Assembly (NCBI GenBank): GCA_963814985.1
Contig: CAWFFV010000054.1
Location: forward strand, 1-64,000
Source: CAWFFV01 sp963814985
Lineage (GTDB): Bacteria; Chloroflexota; Ktedonobacteria; Ktedonobacterales; Ktedonobacteraceae
Direction: 5' to 3'
DNA: 64,000 bases
In this document: one piece after another, positions 1 to 10,275 of the stretch
Layout: each line of letters begins with the position of its first letter
Position numbering within the stretch: the stretch's first letter is position 1
Notes under the pieces: model-generated
Told to the model about the DNA's origin: nothing
Databases searched by the model: none
What the model saw: the letters and a program-made list of their open reading frames with translations, nothing else
Position numbers and translations under genes: made by a program

Positions 1-73
1 TCGGTCAAACTGATTTTTCCTTCTTTTGCGCCTAAGAACATCTTGAGTCCTTTGCGCTGAAATTACCAGGCTT

Positions 74-688
74 CTAAGCGTCCAGTTGTGGATCAACTAC
101 CCACTGTTCAACAGAGGGGGACTGCAAGGTAATTCCCGACGACCTTGGGCTGGAAATTCTTTTGCGCCTGTGCCAGATTGCCAGCCATCTGTTCCAATCT
201 GTGGCTGTGAGTTGGCCTTTGCGCATCGCCTTCAGATAGGTTCGTTCAAGTTGCTGAAGCGGCATGGAGACATTGCTGAGTTTACGGTGACCATTCTCCA
301 GGGGCTCGGTATTGGGATCGAAACCGATCCCCGGGTTATTGGAAACAAGATCGGGGCCAATTTCCAAATTCAGAGGCATATTCCAGAGTATGGTGACGAT
401 TTGATTGTTCGCCTGTTGTTTGATCTCTGTCGGGACAGCATCTTGTGCGGCCTTCCAGAAAGCTTGAGCCGCTTTTTTGAGTGTTCCATCAGCCTGTGGA
501 TTTTGTATGATAGCAAAGACTTCATTTCCGAGACGCTCTAAGTACACTTTCGAGATCTGGTGATGGACAGCCAGATTTCCCCACTCAGAAGGAATATTCC
601 ATCTTGCGCTTTGAGCGACAAAGTTGTTTTTGTCAGTGGTAATGGCTGCTACGGCCCAATCCTGATGACTCCTGCCATGTACACTCAT
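74..688 (-). CDS. Protein of unknown function, about 204 residues
   Basis: I do not recognise this protein. It is predicted soluble: no signal peptide or membrane segment is visible. The N-terminal part (Ser-Val-His-Gly-Arg-Ser-His, then a short hydrophobic strand) and a central Ala/Gln-rich helical stretch are followed by a basic C-terminal third containing the run RRKR. The start is placed at an internal Met because an AAGGA box lies six bases before it; a Met five codons upstream has no such box. It reads away from the AT-rich stretch and has no same-strand neighbour inside the window, so its downstream context is cut off. Real coding status is inferred from length, the ribosome-binding site and the lack of a better ORF on the other strand. 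Confidence 0.5.
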   Translation of the reverse strand: MSVHGRSHQDWAVAAITTDKNNFVAQSARWNIPSEWGNLAVHHQISKVYLERLGNEVFAIIQNPQADGTLKKAAQAFWKAAQDAVPTEIKQQANNQIVTILWNMPLNLEIGPDLVSNNPGIGFDPNTEPLENGHRKLSNVSMPLQQLERTYLKAMRKGQLTATDWNRWLAIWHRRKRISSPRSSGITLQSPSVEQWVVDPQLDA

Positions 689-703
689 GAGATGTCCTTT
701 CAA

Positions 704-1076
704 ACTGCAACGGCCTTTTGCTCGACAATGAGAAAATAAACCGGAAAAACATCGTTGGTTCTCTGGTCAGAAGAAAATACAATGAACGTTTTTTATCCAG
801 AAAAGAGAATCTCTTCGGAAGGAACTTTCTCAACCAAATATGTTTTCACTCTATTTTAAATATATGATTACCTTTATTATCTTGTCAAGTATATCGATCT
901 GTATTTGATAAATATCAAATAACGGCAACGATATTGATTTATTTTATAGTATTTATTAAATGCAGAGATTATTTATATACAATTGAATGCTTTTCAAAAG
1001 AAATTGACAGCATAAATAAGGCTATAGTAAGCTAGAGAGCGGAAAATGGTAGGATGGACAAAAGAAAGAAGCCCAT
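704..1076. other. AT-rich intergenic stretch
   Basis: About 370 bases between an unknown minus-strand gene and a plus-strand acetyltransferase pseudogene. The middle is strikingly AT-rich compared with its surroundings and contains a small inverted repeat (atttgat, 4-base loop, atcaaat, near 904-921). A TTGACA box at 1004-1009 lies ahead of the pseudogene but has no good -10 box at standard spacing. I see no gene in it. Confidence 0.5.
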
Positions 1077-1887
1077 ATGAACGAACAGAGTTTGATACAG
1101 GAAACACCCACGCCGCGTACACGCGAAAGTTTGGCACATGACCTGCGCGCACTGGGTATCAAGCAGTAGACGCTGGAGGCAATTCCTCGCTCAGTAACCT
1201 CGGCTGGGTCTGCGGCGGCCCTGTGGCCGTAGTGCAAGCATTGATGGATGTAATAACTGAAACGGGCACGCTGGTGATGCCTACGCATAGTTCGAACTAT
1301 ACCGATCCTGCGAAATGGAGCAACCCGCCGGTCCCGCAGTCGTGGTGGCCGATGCTCTACGAACAGATGCCCGCCTTTAATTCACGTATCACACCGAGCT
1401 GGTTTATGGGTCAGGTGGTCGAGACCTTCCGCACCTGGCCAGGCGCGCTACGCAGTTCACACCCAGCAGTTTCCTTCGCCGCCTGGGGATGCCATGCCCA
1501 AACAATCACGGCCAATCACTCTCTGGATCACGGCCTGGGAGAACATTCACCTCTGGCTCGTCTCTACGATCTGAACGGGTATGTGCTCCTGCTCGGCGTG
1601 GGCTACGAGAGCTGCACCTCGCTGCACCTGGCCGAATACCGCGCCCCCAATCCTCAGTTACTGACCGAGGGCGGCCCGATCCTGGAAAATAACCAGCGCG
1701 TGTGGAAAACGTACCAGAATATCGAGCTGGATTCCGACCAGTTTCCCGAGATTGGCGCAGCCTTTGAAGAGACGGGCCTGGTAAAAACAGCCCTGTCGGC
1801 TCCTCGCTGTGCAAACTGCTGCCCCAGCGTCCTGCGGTTGATTTCGCGACCAGGTGGCTGACGCGTAAACGCACGCGGAGTGAGTGA
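1077..1887 (+). pseudogene. Aminoglycoside 3-N-acetyltransferase (AAC(3)) family, frame-disrupted
   Basis: The family transfers acetyl from acetyl-CoA to the 3-amino group of aminoglycosides. Pieces in three frames match it in order: an N-terminal piece from the ATG at 1077 with RTRESLAHDLRALGIKQ and then a stop; a central piece in another frame containing LGWVCGGPVAVVQALMD, GTLVMPTHSS, FRTWPGALRSSHPAVSF, and LHLAEYRAPNP; and a C-terminal piece in a third frame (VDFATRWLTRKR) ending at 1887. The strand around the family's HSS segment near 1165-1180 is also garbled and appears a few codons short. At least two indels are needed to restore it, so as written it cannot make the enzyme. Either a decayed gene or sequence errors; the damaged conserved segment favours decay. 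Confidence 0.8.
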
Positions 1888-1991
1888 AATCGTTATCGCC
1901 AGGAAATACGAGCATTTCTCCCGTTGACATCTTCAAATCCATTTCTGGACAATGAAGGTGATGTGTATAATCTTTACATGTATAGATAGAC

Positions 1992-4871
1992 TCAGCATAT
2001 GACCCCTTCTTTTTTACAAAAGCGTCGGATATCACATGTTTTACAGATTGCGGGACCTGGTGGTACCTTCACCTCAAATTGCTTGCTTTGGATTTTCACA
2101 ACCAACTCATCAACAGAAGAAACCACCTTTTCTATGTCGTCTTTGTCATAAGCAACCTCCATCAACGCATCCTCTTTCTGCTCTTCGGCAGTCCAGTAGA
2201 GCCAGAGGCGATTGGGGAGCTGCCCAATATGTTTGTGGAGTGCGTAGGCATAGAGGTATAATTGTTGTTGATAAAAAGCAAGATAGGCAAAATCCTGAGT
2301 CGGACGAGCATGCGTTTTGAAATCAAATACTTCTAATCCCCTTTTCCCATCTACAAGCAGATCAACTTTCCCTCGCAAAATATAGGTATCGCGATCTATC
2401 CGTACGGGAAATTCAGTGGCTCGAATATTGCGTATCTCTTGCTGATTCTGCTGATAATAGTTAAGTACTTGACGCCAGGCACGCTCTTTCTCTGCTAAAG
2501 TAACAGGATGTACAGAGGTGCGAGCCAGTTGTCCATAAATCTTTTCAAAGCTCCTCCTTACATATTCTTCCCCGGACAGATCAAACACACCATCAAGAGC
2601 CTGACGATGAAGCTGCTCTATGGTCTGATGCACAAGTTGGCCAAAGAAGGCGTCGACCCGGCGCGAAGGGGAAAAGCGGTGTTCATAGAAATAGTGATAC
2701 CGACGAGGACAGGTCTGATAGGTCTGCACATGCGTGGTAAAACCATAGCGAGGTTTTGGCAACACGTATTCTTTGGGGTTGACACACTGTGGCAAAACGT
2801 TAGGCTTATCACGCTGGTCTTTCCACAAAGATGTACTTTGCCAGACGTTGTGAAAATCTGCATGTGGCTGTCTAATTGCTGAGAGAACAAGTAAATCCCT
2901 GGCACGCGAGAGAGCCACATAATAGAGGCGTCTGCGATCATAGCCAGGAATACGGCCCACTGGCTCAAATAGAGGATGATGAAAATATGGCTGCAAAACA
3001 GAACGCTCTTTATTGAGAGAGAGAGTCGGAAGCTTATCCAGTCCACCAACGACAACTACTGGGAACTCTAATCCTTTTGCCTGATGGATCGTCATAATCT
3101 GGACATGTCCTTTTAAAAAAGGCTGTTGCTGATCTCCATCTTCATTCATCCCATTCATCTGGAGGAAAAAGACAAATCGATCAAAGAAGTACGCCCTGAT
3201 TTCTTCTAGCTTACCGACAGAAGCAAGGCGATGGCGGTAGTGTTGCTGGAAGATTTCTAGCAGCCTGGAGAAACTAACGAAGTTGTTCTTTTTATTCTCT
3301 TGTCGCTGAAAAGAGAGAAATGGTTCTTCAAAAATCATTCGGTAAAAGTACTCTGCCAGACGTTGGCTCTCGAACTCTCTCCCTTCTTCGCGGATCAGGT
3401 GTATTTCATTTTCAATCTTCTTGAGTTCTCTGGCAAACAAAGGATACCGTTGGCACTGTCTGACTAATTCCTGCTGACAATCAGCGAGATAGTCTGAAAA
3501 ATCTTTGTCTACCATTTCAGAGTGCTTCTCTTTTGTCGAGTATTGAAGGATATGGGCAAAGCAACCAAGTATAAGCATAATTTCTTCTTGCTGAAAAAAG
3601 GCTCTGGCACGGGGACAGTAGGCTGGTATTTCTTTCTCCTTGAGAGCCTGGATATAATGTTCACTCTTCTCAGGTCTCACAGAGTACAGGAGAAGTGCAA
3701 CGTCGCTGTAGTCTTCGATTTTTTGCCGTTTTTTCAACCTGTCCACTAAATCAGCAAATTGCGCTGCCTCATCCTGAACATCAGTGGCCTCAAGACATAC
3801 TGTCGATAGATATGGGCGTGGCAAAAAACCGGCCTGCATAGATCTCTCTACACGCAAAAGAGAGCCATCTCCATTAGACCAGTCAAAATTCCTGATCCAT
3901 CGATTGCAGGCGTCAATAATCCCTGCCTGCGAGCGGTAGTTGACAGTCAAGTGAACCTCTTCACAATCCGGAAATGTTTGAGTGAAGGTGCGAATATTGT
4001 GCACAGTCGCACCTCGGAACCGATAAAGCGCCTGGTCTTCATCGCCAATCACAATCAGGTTTTTAGGATCGGAGCCGGAAGCAAGTAAGATGAGAAGCTG
4101 ATTTTGGATGTAATTGGTATCCTGATATTCGTCAACGAGAACATAGCAGATCTCTCTCGTGATTTTTTGAAAGGTATCCGGGCTGGTTAACAGCTCATAA
4201 GCCCACTTCTGAAGGTGGGCAAAATCAGTGCTATTGGTTTTTACAAGCACTCGTTGATAGCGATCATAGGCGTCAGTTACATGACGAAGGATCGTATCCT
4301 TTAAGATTTGCGATTGTTCTAAGCGAGCAGTGTCGGCCTGAAGTTTCTCAAAAATAAGCTCTTCAGTAATTGTGTCAAAATAGAATGCGAGGTGCTTTGC
4401 AACTTCCCAGCGTGTTCCCCAACGATCTTGAAAGAAAGGCAAGGTTTTCTGACATATCTCTGCCAGATGATCAAAAATGAGTAACTGTTGGGTAAACTGG
4501 TCGAGCATTTCATACTCACCGACGAGAGTGGTATGGTGTAGATGTTCATTGACCAGTTGTTGACAGATACTATGGATAGTACCTATCTTGAGTCGAGATA
4601 AATCGCCAGAATAATGAACATTTTTGGCAATAGACGTGAGACGGTCTTGCAATTCATAAGCAGCCTTTTCTGTGTAGGTACAAAGTATTATCTGCGATGG
4701 TTCCGCGTCCCCACACAACAACAGGTTCATCGCCAGAAGTGTAAGGCTACGAGTTTTCCCAGAACCTGGGCCAGCAGTCACAAGGAGAGGACCACGCTTG
4801 TGAGAGACAATTACACGTTGTTGCTCATTCATAAAATAAGGAACTTTGAGTAATGAGGTAGCAATTTTCAT
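1992..4871 (-). CDS. UvrD/RecB-like SF1 helicase fused to a Cas4/AddB-like nuclease domain
   Basis: About 959 residues. The N-terminal two thirds is a superfamily 1A 3'-5' DNA helicase: Q-motif region NEQQRVI, Walker A AGPGSGKT at about 33-40, Walker B VLVDEYQDT, motif III VIGDEDQALYRFRGA, NYRSQ, motif V MTIHQAKGLEFPVV, motif VI YYVALSRARDLLV. The C-terminal ~250 residues look like a PD-(D/E)XK nuclease: TCPRRY, then GLEVFDFKTH with the catalytic D and K, then a tyrosine/glutamine-rich helix, and a terminal CKTCDIRRFC. The first and last cysteines would form the AddB/Cas4-type iron-sulfur cluster. Start chosen at the Met with GAGGA seven bases upstream; a Met 12 codons earlier lacks one. It is divergent from the TerB/ATPase/helicase cluster and separated by about 370 bases. 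Expected role is duplex DNA unwinding and degradation, in repair or defence. Confidence 0.88.
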   Translation of the reverse strand: MKIATSLLKVPYFMNEQQRVIVSHKRGPLLVTAGPGSGKTRSLTLLAMNLLLCGDAEPSQIILCTYTEKAAYELQDRLTSIAKNVHYSGDLSRLKIGTIHSICQQLVNEHLHHTTLVGEYEMLDQFTQQLLIFDHLAEICQKTLPFFQDRWGTRWEVAKHLAFYFDTITEELIFEKLQADTARLEQSQILKDTILRHVTDAYDRYQRVLVKTNSTDFAHLQKWAYELLTSPDTFQKITREICYVLVDEYQDTNYIQNQLLILLASGSDPKNLIVIGDEDQALYRFRGATVHNIRTFTQTFPDCEEVHLTVNYRSQAGIIDACNRWIRNFDWSNGDGSLLRVERSMQAGFLPRPYLSTVCLEATDVQDEAAQFADLVDRLKKRQKIEDYSDVALLLYSVRPEKSEHYIQALKEKEIPAYCPRARAFFQQEEIMLILGCFAHILQYSTKEKHSEMVDKDFSDYLADCQQELVRQCQRYPLFARELKKIENEIHLIREEGREFESQRLAEYFYRMIFEEPFLSFQRQENKKNNFVSFSRLLEIFQQHYRHRLASVGKLEEIRAYFFDRFVFFLQMNGMNEDGDQQQPFLKGHVQIMTIHQAKGLEFPVVVVGGLDKLPTLSLNKERSVLQPYFHHPLFEPVGRIPGYDRRRLYYVALSRARDLLVLSAIRQPHADFHNVWQSTSLWKDQRDKPNVLPQCVNPKEYVLPKPRYGFTTHVQTYQTCPRRYHYFYEHRFSPSRRVDAFFGQLVHQTIEQLHRQALDGVFDLSGEEYVRRSFEKIYGQLARTSVHPVTLAEKERAWRQVLNYYQQNQQEIRNIRATEFPVRIDRDTYILRGKVDLLVDGKRGLEVFDFKTHARPTQDFAYLAFYQQQLYLYAYALHKHIGQLPNRLWLYWTAEEQKEDALMEVAYDKDDIEKVVSSVDELVVKIQSKQFEVKVPPGPAICKTCDIRRFCKKEGVIC

Positions 4872-5088
4872 AGCACATTCCTCTATAAAATAATCTATTT
4901 TTAACAATTTATAATATTTTAATTATGTATGTCAAAATTTTCTTTAATAAAGGGGACTTTTAGACAAAACAATAATGTCATATTAATTGTACCAGAAGTA
5001 TACTATAAAGCGTAAAATTACCTTTGCAAACTTTATGGAAGAAAACTGCTTTTCAGATGTGAGCACTAGAAGAGGATGAGCTATTTTC

Positions 5089-5117
5089 TTGACAGTATCC
5101 AGATGAACTGATACACT
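5089..5117 (+). promoter_or_regulatory. Sigma70-type promoter ahead of the TerB/ATPase/helicase cluster
   Basis: TTGACA at 5089-5094, 17-base spacer, TACACT at 5112-5117, with a TG two bases before the -10 box (extended -10). It points into the plus-strand cluster starting at 5240 and would give a leader of roughly 115 bases. The rest of the 4872-5239 gap is AT-rich and should also contain the promoter of the minus-strand helicase-nuclease, which I could not place. Confidence 0.6.
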
Positions 5118-5239
5118 GCTAGCAACAGTAAAATTCCTCAATGCATATATCGAACAGGGCATCAGGTAGATAAAATAAACACAGAAAAAACTTTTGAGGG
5201 TTTGCATAAAAAATAACCTTTCTTACGGTGATAATTATC

Positions 5240-8200
5240 ATGGGAAAAAGTCGCTCTTCTCTTTTCTCCTTTTTATTTCCCTGGCTTTCTCCATGGGTGA
5301 TCAAATTTGTGCTGGCAGATGGTGGCATTGCAGTCCAGTTCTATAGAAATGATCGATTGGTTAAAGACTGGCATCTCTCCAGGCTACATCGTGTGTTGCC
5401 AGAGTCACTCATTACATGGATCAATGAGAATCATATACACATTGGACCCCAGCCTTATCCACTCATCAAGCAGTTCTGGCAATCCCTTTTGCCGCTGGCG
5501 TCTAAAAAGCTTATTATCGATGCATCTGTTCTTATTGAATTAGAAGAAGTAAACCAACCGCAGGATTTTGCATTGGTTTGGGTGCTTAATTGTGCTTTGG
5601 AGCGTATTGAGGGTCATTATGAAGGTATAGACCACTATCTGGGGATGGGTTGGTTTCAGAAAGGGACAAAAATCTGGTCGATGAACAATCATCTGTCGGC
5701 TGCTACGGATTTACCATGGAAAGATCTGATTATGTCTATCCAGCAGGCAGATTTCTTGCTGAACTCGACTATACCCGGTCTGCAACAATATCTGCCTACG
5801 CGTGCTGATTTTCAGCTTATTACCAATTTTGATGTACGAGTGATTGTTCCTGATGCTCGAAATGGAAGACTTACGCTGGCATTACAATGCAACTCCCCTC
5901 AATTTCTGCCAACCGTTCAGGTACCTCAGCAGGTGGTGGATGTTTTATTGGCAAACCAGGCTATCATCCGGTTCCCCCATCAGGCATTAACGCCTGCGCT
6001 CATTCAGTTACTCCAACGTGGTTCTTCTATTACCATTCAAGGAGCTAACGTTCCTCTTTTCATCAGGGAGCAATTACCGACCATGCGCCATTATCATCTG
6101 ATAAGTGATGAAATGGCAGCAAAAATTACTCAATCAAATCCTATTGTATCTATTGCTACACTGCAGCCAACTTTCACATTGCTCCATAGACGCGAAGATG
6201 GCATCGGCAAATATATCATAAATGCGACATATCAGTGTAACCAACATGTCCTTGATATATCGACCTTTCTGGCAGCACGCCAGCAAAATCAACGCTTTGC
6301 TCAACAACATGCGACCTGGTTTGAGTGGCCTTCTAACTCATATGACCTCGCTAATACTATTCAACAATGGTTGGCCATACAAGTATTACGGCCAGAAGAG
6401 GTGATGGGATTTGATACGAAGCGTGTGGCTCTTTTGCATGACCGACCAACTGCTCATACTATTCAATCAAGTGGAACAACGCCTGCTGAACGCAGTCAAT
6501 CTTTTTTCGCACAATTGCGACATCATGGCATACCTGGAGGTATTTTTGGTGAACCACAAAAGCTTGCGGCAATGTTTGTCAGTGCCTGCGAGAATTTGTT
6601 GCGCGACAATCGGCAGGCACGCATTCTCTGGCTGGCTCCGTCGAATAAGAAAGGCTCAGTGACACGAGCAGTGAATGGTTCCACGATCAGTAGTTATGTG
6701 ACAGTGGCATCACCCATAACATTGCGTGATGAACCTGCACTTGTTTCACATTCATGGACACTGATCATTTTTCAAGGATTAGATATATTATCGTCGGATG
6801 GAAGCTATCCAGTCATGATGTTATCTCGGCTGAAATGGCAGTGGACACTCTTTTCAGTCACTTCGAGGGATGCAGTAAGTTCATCGATCATGCAAGTGTT
6901 GCATTTGCCTGATCAATACCGCGAACAATTCAGCACACGTTATCTTTTTGATCCGTTGAAAGGCTCTAATGATGCGGTGATAGGCCAACGTACTATCAAT
7001 TCGAATACAACTCTAACCGTCTCTTCAATTGTGCCAATAGATTCGCTGAAAAGCTTGAATAGCCCTGTGATGGGTCAACGTACTGTTAGCCCAGGTACTG
7101 CCCCAACAGCATCTCCAATTGTGTCTAAAAAAGATGCGGCTCCTCTTGAACAGCGTGTTGCTGTTTTGAAGCGATATTGGAATATTTTTGATGAAATTCA
7201 TGCACGCCAGAAAGCTGGAATGAAACCGCTTTGGGGATTGGTCGAAGAATTCTCGCCCGTTTGACTTTGAACATCGTTTTCGCTCTTACGAGCCATATCA
7301 ATTTCAACTCTACCAACAACTGTTCCTACCCACCATCCTTGCTGAGATTGAACAACTCTGGGGAACAACCATGCTGCCTCGCTGGCCAGAACGTATCATC
7401 AGTGAGCCTTTCCCGCACAAACTTCTTGCAGAGACATTCGGGACGGCATTGAAATTCTGGCATGGTTGCGCACTTACTGCATGGTTCTTCTGCGAAGGTC
7501 CCTCATCCCGTACTGATCTGGCCGGGTTAGCAGAGTATTATAGCAAGGATATTCAAGTACTAAAAGAAATGGGTACGCCGATAAATGAACGGCTTTTTGA
7601 AGAACTGGTGCGAGCTGAGGCGCAACTCGGACAACCAGAACCATTTACTCGACAAGAACCAACGGTTCGGGGAAACATTGATATAACAATCACCTCTACG
7701 ATAAGTTACGGTACTCGTAGAAAAGGCTTTGAAAAATTACGAGATATCATCTCATCTTATCGGCGTCAATGGGCAGAGAGATATTTGGGACAGTATCTTC
7801 AAAAGCGATGGGAAACAGAGATTCGTGAAGCGGCACATCCCTATAAACTTTATATCAAGCAGAAAGGAATCCCACCCACTACTAAACAATTCGCCAAAGA
7901 CGCAAAAGCAGCAACAAATCATTGGTTTGGCGGAAATATAAGTGGGTTGTATGGAGCGATACAAGAGCAATCGCCGATTTAACCCCAACGCATTGCCATT
8001 TTACCTTCTGATAGAGTGGCATTTGCTTTTACTGTTTTCAAAAAACTTAGCATACCAGAGAATCATTTATCTGAACAAAAAAACACGCAGACTCCCCAAC
8101 AAATCCCTCAGGCAAGCGGACTGACGAATGCTCAATACTACCAATTAAACAAACTAGCTGCACTCAGTTTCTGGTATGTGCAGCTAGAAGAAGCCCTTGG

Positions 8201-8911
8201 ACGTACTCCCACCTTACAAGATTTTGGTTCCAGCAAATTTGGTCAAGTAAGCGAAATTTTGGATGGAGATATAAATGAAGCCTGGAAGATTTTTTTGAGC
8301 GCGATTAATGCAGCAAAACAAGTATTGCCCACTTCAGAAATAACGTATGATCCTCCCAAAACTATGTTCAGCAGTGTAAAGCCAGAAACAACGCGAGAAC
8401 CTGCAAAAACTCGGCCTGCAAGTGTCAAATCTTCTTCTTCATCAACGAGCCGACCCACTGTTCAACTGAACCGGGAGGCCATCTCAAAGTTGCAGAAAGA
8501 ATTGAGCAACTGCACGATCGCTTGCTAGTGGAAACAGGAGAATTACAAGTAGTACAAGTGCAACGACATGTTACACCCATGCCAGATCCGACTCCCGCTG
8601 CTCCTGTGGTAAGAGAAACCGATGAAGCTGCTCCAGAGGTGGATGAAGATTGGCAGATCATCCTTCAACAGTGGCAACCGGAACACTGGGAAATCATTCG
8701 CTTGCTTTATCACGAACAATCTGCGCAATTAACAACTGTGGAACATCAGGTCCACCGTCCTGTTTCTCGACTTATCGATGAGATCAACTTTCCCGTTGAT
8801 GAGCAACTTGGAGATTTGCTCGTTGATCCCGATACACAAACACTTTCCCCTCACCTTCATGCGCTCGCGGGAGGTCTGGTCAGTTGGTATTTTTCTGCGA
8901 AAGATAGGTAG
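5240..8911 (+). pseudogene. Large protein with SNF2-like N-terminal part and TerB_C-like C-terminus, broken in three places
   Basis: Three lesions split what reads as one protein of about 1,220 residues. From the ATG at 5240 (GGTGAT box) the frame is open to a stop at 7264; the continuation lies in another frame from about 7243 (starts PFDFEHRF), runs through a single in-frame TAA at 7980-7982 to about 8500, then shifts frame again (VAERIEQLHDRLL) to end at 8911. The first 450 residues resemble the N-terminal associated region of bacterial SNF2 proteins; residues ~480-600 resemble a SNF2 ATPase lobe with Walker motifs lost. The 7243-7980 part contains GLAEYYSK and LFEELVRAEAQLG. The last ~150 residues match the TerB_C type pattern (VQLNREAISKVAERI, later INFPVDEQLGDLLVDPD). 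It sits 9 bases before the ATPase gene, so it belongs to that operon. Family names are by eye. Confidence 0.6.
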
Positions 8912-8919
8912 GCATTTTC

Positions 8920-10275
8920 ATGAGCGAACGTAAGATTTCACCGCGCCATAGTAGCGCAATTCTGCAAGCGTTTAGCAATGGCGTCACGCCGCGTATTGGC
9001 CTTGAGCATATTGTGGTGGGACGCAGCGCAGAGATCGAGGCTATGCTCGACGATCTGGATTATCGAGTTGCCAAAGAGGGAGCGAGCTTTCGGCTGGTTG
9101 TTGGACCTTACGGTTCAGGGAAAAGCTTTATGCTTCAGGTCATTCGCAACTATGCACTCAAACGCAATTTTGTGGTCGCAGATGCCGATCTAAGCGCTGA
9201 ACGCCGTTTGACTGGTACAGGTGGTCAGGGCGTTGGCCTCTACCGCGAATTGTTGAAGAACATGGCCATTCGCACTCGCCCTGAAGGCGGCGCATTTGCT
9301 CCTTTACTTGAGCATTGGATGAACACTATCAAGGAACAGGTGATGCGCTCCTCAAATCTGCTACCTGATGACCCTAAATTTTCTCTTCTGGTTGAACAAA
9401 AGGTACAGGATACGCTTCGTTCGATCAATGCTTTATCAAACAGTTTTGATTTCGCGCGTGTACTTTCCCTCTATTGGCAGGCCTATCAGACTGGTGATGA
9501 TGGGAAAATGGAGCGTGCAATACGCTGGTTGCGCGGTGAATATCAATCGCTCAGCGAGTTTCGTGCAGAACTGCAAGTCAATTCGAAGGTTACAGATAAG
9601 AACTGGTACGATTATCTCAAGCTCTTTGCCTCTTTCTTTCAACTGATTGGCTATAAAGGTCTTGTCATCTTTTTTGATGAAGCTGTCAATCTCTATAAAA
9701 TTAGTAATACGGTTTCACGCAACAATAATTATGAGCAGTTATTAACTCTGTTTAATGATGTCAATCAAGGCGTTGCTCAACATATTGGCTTGATTTTCAG
9801 TGGCACGCCTCAGCTTGTTGAAGACCCAAAACGTGGTTTGTACAGTTATGAAGCGCTCCGTTCTCGTTTGCAGGAGAGTCGCTTTACCCAGAACGGGCGA
9901 CGCTCATTTGCCGGGCCTCTTGTGCGCTTAGATCCACTTACCAATGAGGAACTTTTTGTCCTTCTGCAAAAGTTACGCGATATTCATGCTCTTCATTATC
10001 ATTACCCAACGATGATCAATGACGGCGATATCCAGCAATTTATGGAAGTTGTGGCAGGGCAAATAGGATCAGCACAACAGATTACTCCGCGAGAGATAAC
10101 ACGTGACTTGATCGACGTGATGGAGATGATGCGACGCGATAACACAATCACTTTCTCAAATATTATTCACAAACGCGATTTTGTTGTTTCTCACCAAGAA
10201 GCCAATCCAGATGAATTGACGCCACAGAACGAGATCATTGATGATGATTTATCTTTCGCCAGTTTCACGCTATGA
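8920..10275 (+). CDS. BrxD/DUF2791-like P-loop ATPase
   Basis: About 451 residues. It reads as the AAA-type ATPase family used as BrxD in type 2 BREX and in TerB-associated clusters: an N-terminal GLEHIVVGR segment, Walker A GPYGSGKS at about 62-69, Walker B GLVIFFDEA at about 247-255, then a sensor-like IFSGTP and a conserved arginine-rich LRSRLQ. No membrane segments. The TAGG box lies about 10 bases upstream. The stop overlaps the next ATG by four bases (ATGA), so it is translationally coupled to the helicase. This is the only gene of the cluster without a visible lesion. The usual view of the family is that the ATPase works with the adjacent helicase on DNA; the substrate is not known from sequence. 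Confidence 0.8.
   Translation: MSERKISPRHSSAILQAFSNGVTPRIGLEHIVVGRSAEIEAMLDDLDYRVAKEGASFRLVVGPYGSGKSFMLQVIRNYALKRNFVVADADLSAERRLTGTGGQGVGLYRELLKNMAIRTRPEGGAFAPLLEHWMNTIKEQVMRSSNLLPDDPKFSLLVEQKVQDTLRSINALSNSFDFARVLSLYWQAYQTGDDGKMERAIRWLRGEYQSLSEFRAELQVNSKVTDKNWYDYLKLFASFFQLIGYKGLVIFFDEAVNLYKISNTVSRNNNYEQLLTLFNDVNQGVAQHIGLIFSGTPQLVEDPKRGLYSYEALRSRLQESRFTQNGRRSFAGPLVRLDPLTNEELFVLLQKLRDIHALHYHYPTMINDGDIQQFMEVVAGQIGSAQQITPREITRDLIDVMEMMRRDNTITFSNIIHKRDFVVSHQEANPDELTPQNEIIDDDLSFASFTL

Noticed and set aside
1004..1032. TTGACA upstream of the AAC(3) pseudogene as a promoter
   Set aside because: No acceptable -10 box at 16-18 base spacing; only mentioned in the gap description.
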